Shown in pieces: positions 8,277 through 14,806 of a DNA stretch of 27,806 nt (its first letter is position 1; every line of letters begins with the position of its first letter). The DNA is from a virus, in the IMG/VR virus record IMGVR_UViG_3300020470_000166, positions 1-27,806 of that record. One strand, given 5' to 3'. A model generated the notes under the pieces. The model was given only the letters and a program-made list of their open reading frames with translations, had not been told where the DNA came from and did no database searches. The translations under genes were made by a program, and so were the position numbers.

Positions 8277-9041
8277 ATGTCTACTATGAGTGATGAGAAG
8301 AATAGAGTGACCCCTCAGGAATCTGATGAGTATGATCCACCAAAGGCAAAAGATGCCGATAGGATCACCTCATTAGAGAGTGAGGACTATGATCTTACTT
8401 GCCCAGAACCCAAACATTCTAAGTATTGGTATGATTGGGATAGAAATGGATTAACAGAGAATCCATTTAAAGATAAAGATTTATTTGCAAGTATGGATGG
8501 TGTTGATTTTAGTCTTAGTGGAACCGATCCTTATGCTAGTGCAGTTGATTTCCAAGTAGAGAATATGGTTGGTGCAGCAGAGGAGATTAAAATTGATACC
8601 AGTGGTATTGGTACTGATGTAGTTACTTTTGGAGCAGCACCAGATTGGGGTGATGAGATCAGTATTACTGGTAATCCCTATGCTTCTCCAGATACTATAA
8701 ATTTTGAGATTCCAAAACCAGAACCAAATCTAGATTTTAAATCTCAAAAGTATGAAGAAGATAAAGGTATTGCAGACCTTAAAGATTATGTCTCTTCTAC
8801 TTATCGAGGACATTATACAAATAAGAATTCAGATACTCAAACTCTCGATCTTATTCACTCTGTAGGTGATGCAGAATCATTCTGTCGTTCTAATGCACTT
8901 AAGTATTTGAGTCGCTATGATAAGAAGGGATCTGCAAAACAGGATATTCTAAAAGCAATGCATTATTGCTTACTTCTTTATTACTTCAGTGGCAACACTA
9001 AAGAACCTGATTACACTAACACTCGTTATGAAACTTTCTGA
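8277..9041 (+). CDS. Acidic protein with internal repeats and a DUF3310-like C-terminus
   Basis: A 254-residue protein in two parts. The first 170 residues are acidic and probably disordered, with two internal near-duplications: ESDEYD/ESEDYD (near residues 15 and 34) and PYASAVDF/PYASPDTINF (near 82 and 133). The last 70 residues (from TLDLIHSVG through SNALKYLSRYDKKGSAKQDILKAMHYCLLL) resemble DUF3310, a small helical phage domain typically containing N-A-x-K-Y-[IL]-x-R. DUF3310 function is unsettled. A Shine-Dalgarno AGGAG lies 7-11 bases upstream. The end overlaps gp45 by 14 bases, so the two are probably co-translated. Confidence is high for the gene and moderate for the domain. Confidence 0.75.
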   Translation: MSTMSDEKNRVTPQESDEYDPPKAKDADRITSLESEDYDLTCPEPKHSKYWYDWDRNGLTENPFKDKDLFASMDGVDFSLSGTDPYASAVDFQVENMVGAAEEIKIDTSGIGTDVVTFGAAPDWGDEISITGNPYASPDTINFEIPKPEPNLDFKSQKYEEDKGIADLKDYVSSTYRGHYTNKNSDTQTLDLIHSVGDAESFCRSNALKYLSRYDKKGSAKQDILKAMHYCLLLYYFSGNTKEPDYTNTRYETF

Positions 9042-9693
9042 TAAAACAGTTAATCTACTTAAGAATTTCAGCAACATTAATCAATCTATTCTCTTTAAAG
9101 AGGGTAGTAAACTTCGCACTATGAGTGTGATGAAGAACATTCTTGCGGAAGCAGAAGTTAATGAAAAATTCCCAAAAGATTTTGGGATATATGATTTGAA
9201 TCAATTCCTCAATGGTATGGGATTGCATCAGAATCCAGACTTGGATTTTACTAATGATAATCATGTGGTTATCAAAGAAGGTAGAATGAGATCCAAATAC
9301 TTCTTTGCTGATCCTAGTGTAATAGTCACACCTCCAGATAAGAATTTGGATCTTCCTAGTGAGGATGTATCATTTGAGTTGAATACACAACAGTTGGATC
9401 GTTTGCTCAAAGCAGCAGCGATTTATCAGTTGCCAGATTTAGCAGTTGTTGGTGAAGCAGGAGTAGTAAAAGTTGTTGTTAGAGATAAGAAGAATGATAC
9501 TTCTAATGATTTTGCTATTACAGTAGGTGAGACTAAAGATAAGTTTATGTTCAACTTCAAGGTAGAGAATATTAAAATTATTCCTGGTACTTATGATGTT
9601 GTAGTATCTCAAAAACTATTATCTAGGTTTAAGTGTAAGGACTATGATCTCACATACTTTATTGCATTAGAACCTGATTCATCTTTTGGTTAA
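9028..9693 (+). CDS. 45: Sliding clamp gp45
   Basis: A 221-residue DNA polymerase processivity clamp. The frame is open from ATG 8989, but the natural start is ATG 9028 (MKLSDKTVNLLKNF). That matches the conserved clamp N-terminus, and the 13 extra residues would lie in the coding end of the upstream gene. Length agrees with T4 gp45 (228). The pattern NINQSILFKEGSKLRTMS followed by SFELNTQQLDRLLKAA marks the two clamp-fold repeats. The trimeric ring tethers gp43 and is also required with gp55 for late transcription. It is loaded by gp44/gp62, both encoded nearby. The stop overlaps the next ATG as TAATG. Confidence 0.93.
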   Translation: MKLSDKTVNLLKNFSNINQSILFKEGSKLRTMSVMKNILAEAEVNEKFPKDFGIYDLNQFLNGMGLHQNPDLDFTNDNHVVIKEGRMRSKYFFADPSVIVTPPDKNLDLPSEDVSFELNTQQLDRLLKAAAIYQLPDLAVVGEAGVVKVVVRDKKNDTSNDFAITVGETKDKFMFNFKVENIKIIPGTYDVVVSQKLLSRFKCKDYDLTYFIALEPDSSFG

Positions 9694-10622
9694 TGAGAAA
9701 TTCTATCCTCTATGGAGATTGTAGAGAGACATTAAAACAGTTTGCTTCATATACCGATAAGGCGAGGATGTGTGTAACGTCACCGCCTTATTATGGTCTT
9801 AGGGATTATGGTGGTGAAGAGAACCAAATAGGTCAGGAACAATCCCCAGAAGAGTTTATACAAAACTTAGTTGAAGTGTTTAGGTTGGTAAAGGATTGTC
9901 TAACTGATGATGGTACATTGTGGGTTAACATAGGAGATAGTTATTACAACTATAGACCTGGTAAAGGACAAGCATTACCAAAACAAACAGTAAGTAAGAC
10001 TAAACAAGATTTACCTGACAAGTGTGCAAAGAGAGGTAACAGATTAGAGGGACTTAAGGAGAAGGATCTAATTGGTATCCCTTGGATGTTAGCATTTGCA
10101 TTACGTGCTGATGGTTGGTATCTACGTCAGGATATAATATGGCATAAACCTAATCCAATGCCTGAGAGTGTGAAGGATAGGTGTACCAAATCACATGAAT
10201 ACATTTTTCTATTAAGTAAGAACAAGAGGTATTATTATGATAATGAAGCAATTAAAGAACCTGCTAAGGATTGGGGAACACGGGACAGGACAAACGGTAA
10301 GTATCATAATAAAGGGACAGGACTCAACCCTCACACTGGTCTTAGTAAATCATACGCTAAAAAGAATAAGCGAAGTGTATGGTCGGTAACTAATAAACCA
10401 TATAAGGGAGCACACTTTGCAGTTTATCCTCCTGATCTTATTGAACCATGTATAAGAGCAGGTAGTGAAGCAGGTGATATAATATTAGATCCTTTTATGG
10501 GTTCTGGTACAACTGCTAGAGTTGCAAGGTCTCTAAATAGAGATTACATCGGATGTGAACTTCACGAAGATTATCGTGAATTAATAGAGATACCTTCTTT
10601 GGATGGATTAGTTGAGAAGTGA
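9693..10622 (+). CDS. Beta-class DNA methyltransferase (SPPYY type)
   Basis: A 309-residue S-adenosylmethionine-dependent DNA methyltransferase. Catalytic motif IV comes first, TSPPYYG (residues 29-35). The AdoMet-binding motif I comes late, LDPFMGSGTT (residues 265-274), with a target-recognition region between them; this is the beta-class order. An S/T-P-P-Y motif is more often found in N4-cytosine enzymes, while DPPY or NPPY is usual for N6-adenine enzymes, so N4-cytosine is the likelier product. The recognition sequence cannot be read. It is an orphan here, because the adjacent genes are small and not nuclease-like. A role in protecting phage DNA from host restriction is plausible. The end overlaps a GTG-started small ORF. 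Confidence 0.9.
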   Translation: MRNSILYGDCRETLKQFASYTDKARMCVTSPPYYGLRDYGGEENQIGQEQSPEEFIQNLVEVFRLVKDCLTDDGTLWVNIGDSYYNYRPGKGQALPKQTVSKTKQDLPDKCAKRGNRLEGLKEKDLIGIPWMLAFALRADGWYLRQDIIWHKPNPMPESVKDRCTKSHEYIFLLSKNKRYYYDNEAIKEPAKDWGTRDRTNGKYHNKGTGLNPHTGLSKSYAKKNKRSVWSVTNKPYKGAHFAVYPPDLIEPCIRAGSEAGDIILDPFMGSGTTARVARSLNRDYIGCELHEDYRELIEIPSLDGLVEK

Positions 10623-10738
10623 AAAAGTATGCACCATTTAAGTTAAATTGTTTTGGAGTCTTAGGAATTATTTTGATACTTGATGGTATTGCATCTCTTG
10701 TATTTGTTTATTATGCTATAATGGAAATGATGAAATGA
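10619..10738 (+). CDS. Tiny single-pass membrane peptide (GTG start)
   Basis: A 39-residue ORF using GTG 10619-10621, overlapping the methyltransferase stop as GTGA. After MKKYAPFKLNCF comes a long hydrophobic stretch GVLGIILILDGIASLVFVYYA, a convincing membrane helix with a positive N-terminal flank. It overlaps the next ATG by four bases. The coupling on both sides and the next membrane protein support it. It is too short for a family call. Confidence 0.5.
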   Translation: MKKYAPFKLNCFGVLGIILILDGIASLVFVYYAIMEMMK

Positions 10739-10932
10739 TTAAATTATGGGAGATTTGGAAGTATGCCTTGGGAAGTTTCTCGGATAATAAAACTGCAAAG
10801 TATGATAATGCAGTATGTGCTGTTCGCAGCGTTATCTTTGTCAGTTATCTTGTTACTAACTGTTTTATTACTGCTGGTGTAATTCGTCATTGGAACCCTC
10901 CTAATCATGTACAAAGTATGCGGATTAGATGA
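10735..10932 (+). CDS. Small membrane protein, conserved cyanophage type
   Basis: A 65-residue protein starting MIKLWEIWKYALGSF, followed by a charged segment and one membrane helix (about residues 30-51, VRSVIFVSYLVTNCFITAGVI) before IRHW. The start WEIWKYALGSF is one I associate with small proteins of marine T4-like phages; this is recollection, not a search. It follows another tiny membrane peptide with a four-base overlap, so the two may act together at the membrane. Function unknown. Confidence 0.7.
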   Translation: MIKLWEIWKYALGSFSDNKTAKYDNAVCAVRSVIFVSYLVTNCFITAGVIRHWNPPNHVQSMRIR

Positions 10933-11167
10933 TTCTTATCCTAAGAACATCGTATTTGAAAAAGAATATGAAGATTGGACAGAATCTCAAGATAAGGCTG
11001 TCCAATTGCTTGAAGATGGTGTAGAATGGGTTCAGATCCTTATTGGGGATACTGACGATTGGGGGTTACTCCAAGAGTTAAATCTAGAAAGGGGTATTGT
11101 TGATAAAAACTTCAACACTCATGTTCTAGCACCTTATTATGTGAGATTGAAAAATTATGAGGGATGA
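10907..11167 (+). CDS. Hypothetical protein before gp44
   Basis: An 86-residue acidic soluble protein, overlapping its upstream neighbour by 26 bases and gp44 by 11. The sequence has a predicted helix (ESQDKAVQLLEDGVEWVQILIG) and several Trp/Asp pairs (DDWGLLQELN). No motif or domain recognised. The alternating overlaps place it in the clamp-loader translation unit. Confidence 0.65.
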   Translation: MYKVCGLDDSYPKNIVFEKEYEDWTESQDKAVQLLEDGVEWVQILIGDTDDWGLLQELNLERGIVDKNFNTHVLAPYYVRLKNYEG

Positions 11168-12101
11168 ATTCCTTTGGGTTGAGAAGTATCGACCTAAGAC
11201 AATTGAAGAATGTATTTTACCTCAGAATATCAAGAAGACTTTTCTTGAATTTTTGGAAGCAGGAGAAGTACCTAATTTACTTCTTTCTGGTCCTGCAGGA
11301 TGTGGTAAGACAACAGTAGCAAAAGCACTGTGTAATGAGTTAGGAGTAGACTATTATGTCATTAATGGATCAGATGAAGGCAGGTTTCTCGACACTGTTC
11401 GGAACAACGCAAAGAACTTCGCATCTACCGTCTCTCTTACGAGCGAGTCGAAGCATAAAGTCATCATCATCGACGAGGCAGACAATACCACTTCCGACGT
11501 ACAACTCCTTCTTAGAGCGTCTATTGAGGAGTTCTCAAACAACTGCAGATTCATCTTTACCTGCAATTACAAAAACAAAATCATTGAACCCCTCCATTCG
11601 AGATGCTCCGTCATCGAGTTCTCAATCGCAGGAAAACAAAAACCAGCAATCGCTGGACAATTCTTCAGCAGACTTAATACCATCTTGGACAACGAGCGGG
11701 TTGAAGCTGATAAGAAAGTCCTCGCAGAACTCATCAACAAACACTTCCCAGACTGGAGAAGAGTCCTCAACGAGTGTCAACGATACTCAGTAAGTGGAAA
11801 GATAGATTCTGCAATTCTTGCAACCTTTGGGGATGTTAAGACTGAGGATCTAGTAAAACATTTAAAGAGTAAGAATTTTACGGAAGTCCGTAAATGGGTA
11901 GTTCAGAATTTGGATAATGATCCTGCTCTTATTCTTAGAAGAATCTACGATTGCATGTATGATTCTTTGGAACCTAGCAGCATACCTGCCGCAGTTCTGA
12001 TTATTGCAAAGTATCAATATCAGATAGCGTTTGTTGCAGATCAAGAGATTAATCTCTTAGCGGCATTAACCGAACTAATGTGTGAATGTAAATTCAAATG
12101 A
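11157..12101 (+). CDS. 44: Clamp loader large subunit gp44 (AAA+)
   Basis: A 314-residue AAA+ ATPase that, with gp62, opens and loads the gp45 ring. It starts with WVEKYRPKTIEECI, the usual replication-factor-C N-terminus. Walker A is GPAGCGKT (45-52), Walker B is IIIDEAD (103-109), and sensor/arginine-finger features are FIFTCN and HSRC. Length matches T4 gp44 (319). A notable feature is the base composition of 11385-11790: codons there favour C in third position, and a hand count gives about 45% GC over 11401-11760 against about 36% in 11821-11940. This suggests a recombined patch; the reading frame is not disturbed. The stop overlaps the next gene as ATGA. Confidence 0.95.
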   Translation: MRDEFLWVEKYRPKTIEECILPQNIKKTFLEFLEAGEVPNLLLSGPAGCGKTTVAKALCNELGVDYYVINGSDEGRFLDTVRNNAKNFASTVSLTSESKHKVIIIDEADNTTSDVQLLLRASIEEFSNNCRFIFTCNYKNKIIEPLHSRCSVIEFSIAGKQKPAIAGQFFSRLNTILDNERVEADKKVLAELINKHFPDWRRVLNECQRYSVSGKIDSAILATFGDVKTEDLVKHLKSKNFTEVRKWVVQNLDNDPALILRRIYDCMYDSLEPSSIPAAVLIIAKYQYQIAFVADQEINLLAALTELMCECKFK

Positions 12102-12427
12102 CTAACGAAGCAAGAACAAAAAAAGACATGGATGTAAAAGTCATCCGTTTAGTAACAACAGAAGATGTTGTAGCAGACGTACTAGAAGAGACTGATGATT
12201 CAGTTACAATTCGTGGAGGGATCGTAGCAGTTCCAACCAAGGATGGTAACATCGGATTCGCATCTTGGACACCTCTTCTTGCTAGTCCTGTTGAGGATAT
12301 AACACTTAGCAAGGAGCATGTTGTTTATATTGGTGATCCCAATCCTGCATTGATAGATCATTATGCTAATCAGTTTAGTAAAATTGTAACTCCCGATTCT
12401 GTACAAGACGGAATTATTGTTCCCTAA
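12098..12427 (+). CDS. Small beta-rich protein, paralog A of three
   Basis: A 109-residue protein: VKVIRLVTTEDVVADV, a turn, then SVTIRGGIVAV, a glycine/aspartate loop, FASWTPLL, a strand HVVYIGDPNPALIDHY and a short tail. The same order recurs in the proteins at 17976-18320 and 18321-18596: [IV]xxxTxExx[IV] strand, strand ending in P/V, PW or SW motif, [IV]xx[IL]x[DE]P, then a helix with Tyr. The pattern of five short strands would suit a small beta-barrel such as the Sm-like fold; that is inference. It is co-translated with gp44 (ATGA) and with the next gene (TAATG). Function unknown. Confidence 0.75.
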   Translation: MTNEARTKKDMDVKVIRLVTTEDVVADVLEETDDSVTIRGGIVAVPTKDGNIGFASWTPLLASPVEDITLSKEHVVYIGDPNPALIDHYANQFSKIVTPDSVQDGIIVP

Positions 12428-12948
12428 TGATTGACATTAAACTTTGTGATTTGAATAGTTTTTTTGGATGTGTTGATGCAACTAACACACCTGAACTAAA
12501 AACTAATGCCTTTCGTCCTCTTAGGACTTATCTACAGGAGAAGTCTTTTGAGAAGCATTCTGGTGGTCAACTAACCTATGTTGGTAACTATGCAGATGGT
12601 CAAGACTTCGTTGATAATGATGGAGTCCCTTATGAGATGAAAGGTTCTTTGGGATTATTTAATAAGAATGGATCATGCAAACAGGTTATCCTGAAAAATA
12701 ATATGCCTGGTCGCAGCAAACAAAACTTGGAAAAAACTTTTGAGTATATGTTTTTGGTTGATACTAAGAACATGAGTATTGCTGTTACAACATGGGATAT
12801 TGTGGAGAGTAGATCCAAACTTGATGGAGCAGGTGCAACATTCAAACTTCAAGCAGGTGATTACACTATGCTTGCTGAGAATGTTAAACCATCTGTAAAG
12901 AATATTACTGCAAATGAACTTCTAGAATCTTTAGAGAGCATTCTATGA
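12427..12948 (+). CDS. Putative PvuII-like type II restriction endonuclease (PD-(D/E)xK fold)
   Basis: A 173-residue protein. Residues 58-72 read GQDFVDNDGVPYEMK, which fits the PvuII active-site stretch as I recall it: G-x-D-x-V-D-N-x-G-x-x-Y-E-x-K, with catalytic Asp58, Glu68 and Lys70 of PvuII corresponding to Asp60, Glu70 and Lys72 here. A GGQ motif upstream (46-48) parallels GGK in PvuII. Length is similar to PvuII (157). The next gene is a Dam-type adenine methylase overlapping by four bases, so this looks like a restriction-modification pair carried by a phage. PvuII itself pairs with an N4-cytosine enzyme, and CAGCTG occurs in this window (17544-17549), so specificity may differ. Alternatively it could degrade host DNA. 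The family call rests on one motif. Confidence 0.65.
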   Translation: MIDIKLCDLNSFFGCVDATNTPELKTNAFRPLRTYLQEKSFEKHSGGQLTYVGNYADGQDFVDNDGVPYEMKGSLGLFNKNGSCKQVILKNNMPGRSKQNLEKTFEYMFLVDTKNMSIAVTTWDIVESRSKLDGAGATFKLQAGDYTMLAENVKPSVKNITANELLESLESIL

Positions 12949-13808
12949 AGAAGTCCCTTAAGTCTCTTAAAACACCTCTCAGGTATCCTGGTGGTAAGTC
13001 TCGTGCTTGTATAAAGATGGAGAAGTATCTACCGAATTTGGCAACCTACGAGCAATATAGAGAACCCTTTATTGGGGGTGGGTCTTTTGCAATACATGTT
13101 ACTAAATTGTATAATAATTTACCTATTTGGGTAAATGATTTATATAAACCATTAGCGACATTTTGGCAGCAACTTCAGGAATCTGGAGATGTTATGTCTG
13201 AGAGATTGTTAGAACTTAAAGAGGAATACAATACACCAGACAAAGCAAAAGAACTTTTTGAGACAGCAAAGAAGGAACTAAATGAAAGTGATCAATCCGA
13301 ATTATCTCGTGCTTGTAATTTTTACATTATTAACAAGTGCTCTTTTTCTGGTCTCACTGAGTCCTCCTCCTTCTCACCTCAGGCAAGTACCTCCAACTTT
13401 ACAGTTAGAGGAATTGAAAAACTTCCAGAGTATAAAGAGTTAATATCCAATTGGGTTATAACAAATTACTCTTATGAAGAGGTGTTGAAAGATGGAATGG
13501 ATTCTTTTATATACTTAGATCCACCATATGATATTAAAGATAATCTATATGGTAAGAAGGGTGGAATGCATAAGACATTCGATCATGATAAATTTGCAGA
13601 AGATTGTGAGGCATGTCAGTCTCACCAACTAGTATCATATAATAATTCTCAGTTAGTAAAGGATAGATTTGCTGGTTGGGATGCAGCAGAATATGAACTA
13701 ACATATACCATGAGATCTACAGGAGATTACATGGGCGATCAAAGTACTCGTAAAGAGTTGCTTTTACTAAATTATGAAAGAAGTAGTTTAATGGAGTTCT
13801 TCAAATGA
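12945..13808 (+). CDS. dam: Dam-like DNA adenine N6-methyltransferase (D12 class)
   Basis: A 287-residue alpha-class adenine methyltransferase. It begins with the family hallmark TPLRYPGGKSR (residues 10-20). The AdoMet motif I is EPFIGGGSF (40-48), and the catalytic motif IV is LDPPYD (191-196), in I-then-IV order. D12 enzymes include Dam (GATC) and EcoRV-type methylases, so GATC is a guess. GATC is not rare in this window (for example 452-455). The start overlaps the PvuII-like gene by four bases, which suggests coordinated expression of nuclease and methylase. The stop overlaps the next start as ATGA. Length is close to Dam (278). Confidence 0.92.
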   Translation: MKKSLKSLKTPLRYPGGKSRACIKMEKYLPNLATYEQYREPFIGGGSFAIHVTKLYNNLPIWVNDLYKPLATFWQQLQESGDVMSERLLELKEEYNTPDKAKELFETAKKELNESDQSELSRACNFYIINKCSFSGLTESSSFSPQASTSNFTVRGIEKLPEYKELISNWVITNYSYEEVLKDGMDSFIYLDPPYDIKDNLYGKKGGMHKTFDHDKFAEDCEACQSHQLVSYNNSQLVKDRFAGWDAAEYELTYTMRSTGDYMGDQSTRKELLLLNYERSSLMEFFK

Positions 13809-13963
13809 AATGTAGAGTTCAATTATATGTCGCTGGCAAACTCTTCAATGAAGATGTATATGCTAGAGATTATCAGGAAGCAAGACAAGTTGCTCTTGCA
13901 AGAAATCCAAATGCCAGAGTCGTAAGTGTAAATACGATAATGGAGTCTTTTAATGACAATTGA
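13805..13963 (+). CDS. Small conserved hypothetical protein before gp62
   Basis: A 52-residue ORF, ATG 13805 to TGA 13961-13963. It begins with a strand MKCRVQLYVAGKLFNED, then a helix (YARDYQEARQVALARNP) and a final strand (ARVVSVN), a compact beta-alpha-beta arrangement. It overlaps the upstream methylase by four bases and gp62 by 11. It closely resembles small proteins I associate with marine T4-like phages in this place, from memory. Function unknown. Confidence 0.7.
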   Translation: MKCRVQLYVAGKLFNEDVYARDYQEARQVALARNPNARVVSVNTIMESFNDN

Positions 13964-14336
13964 GTTGAAGCATTGGTTGAATTCTATCAACCATACTAAA
14001 GAGGATTTAACTGATGATCCTGATGCGATCAAATCTTATCCTCCCTATATTATTAACAAATGTCTATCTGGACACCTAGATTGCATACTCTTTGCTAATG
14101 AAATGAACAAATATCCTTCTCTAGATAGGGATATGCAATATAAATTTTATCTAAATAGTCTGAGGAAACGGAAGAGATTCTCTCCGTGGATGCGAAAAGA
14201 TAAGATTAGTAACCTTGACCTTGTTAAACAATACTATGGATATAGTAATGAAAAAGCAATGCAAGCGTTGAATATTTTATCTAAAGAACAACTCGATTTT
14301 ATTAAACAACGACTTGACATTGGTGGAATGACATGA
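13953..14336 (+). CDS. 62: Clamp loader small subunit gp62
   Basis: A 127-residue protein between gp44 and regA, where the clamp loader small subunit belongs. It starts MTIELKHWLNSIN and has the conserved middle PPYIINKCLSGH and PWMRKDKISNLDLVK, followed by YYGYSNEKAMQALNIL, all typical of the short cyanophage gp62. It is shorter than T4 gp62 (187), as other marine homologs are. It joins four gp44 subunits to form the loader of gp45. The start is chosen at ATG 13953, which overlaps the previous ORF by 11 bases; the end overlaps regA by four. Confidence 0.88.
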   Translation: MTIELKHWLNSINHTKEDLTDDPDAIKSYPPYIINKCLSGHLDCILFANEMNKYPSLDRDMQYKFYLNSLRKRKRFSPWMRKDKISNLDLVKQYYGYSNEKAMQALNILSKEQLDFIKQRLDIGGMT

Positions 14337-14773
14337 CTACTAGTACTATTGAACCACAAGTTAACTGGAAGCCTGAAATGATGGTGGAGGTTATGCTTAA
14401 CGAACCAGATGATTTCCTTAAAGTACGTGAGACATTAACACGTATTGGAGTTGCCTCAAGGAAGGAGAAAAAGTTATATCAATCTTGCCACATTCTTCAT
14501 AAGCAAGGTCGCTATTACATTACTCACTTCAAAGAATTATTCGCATTAGATGGGAAACACGCTAACCTTACTGTTAACGACGTTCAGCGTCGGAATCGTA
14601 TCGCTCGTTTGCTTTCTGATTGGGGTCTCATATCTGTAGTCAATGCTGAGAGCATAGCTGATGTTGCTCCATTGAACCAAATTAAGGTCTTAGCATACAA
14701 AGATAAGGGTGAATGGATCCTGGAACAAAAATATAACATCGGTTCTAAGAAAAAAGTGGAAACTACTGAGTAA
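14333..14773 (+). CDS. regA: RegA translational repressor
   Basis: A 146-residue RNA-binding protein that represses translation of early phage mRNAs by occupying their initiation regions. The central part, YITHFKELFALDGKHANLTVNDVQRRNRIARLLSDWGLI in overall order, matches the RegA core with its strand, acidic loop and Arg/Asn helix. It is somewhat longer than T4 RegA (122), with an extra C-terminal segment. The location after gp62 is the T4 order. A new promoter (-10 at 14780-14785) follows within 10 bases, so this gene closes the clamp-loader unit. Confidence 0.92.
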   Translation: MTTSTIEPQVNWKPEMMVEVMLNEPDDFLKVRETLTRIGVASRKEKKLYQSCHILHKQGRYYITHFKELFALDGKHANLTVNDVQRRNRIARLLSDWGLISVVNAESIADVAPLNQIKVLAYKDKGEWILEQKYNIGSKKKVETTE

Positions 14774-14785
14774 ATAGAGTATAAT
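14757..14785 (+). promoter_or_regulatory. Putative sigma70-type promoter for glycogen phosphorylase
   Basis: TGGAAA (14757-14762, four of six matches to TTGACA), a 17-base spacer, and a perfect TATAAT (14780-14785). It begins in the last codons of regA. The predicted start near 14792 leaves a leader of about 15 bases that ends CACCATT before the ATG and has no Shine-Dalgarno sequence. Confidence 0.65.
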
Positions 14786-14806
14786 CTCTTTAGTAGTATC
14801 ACCATT

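Noticed and set aside
10714-10722. TGCTATAAT extended -10-like sequence
   Set aside because: It falls within the 39-residue ORF only a few bases before the next ATG and lacks a -35, so chance is likely in AT-rich DNA.
11356-11793. 145-residue ORF in another + frame inside gp44, with antisense ORFs at 11354-11566 and 11567-11770
   Set aside because: gp44 is intact across the region. The extra frames arise from the C-ending codon patch, and the product is Ser/Thr-rich with no family resemblance.
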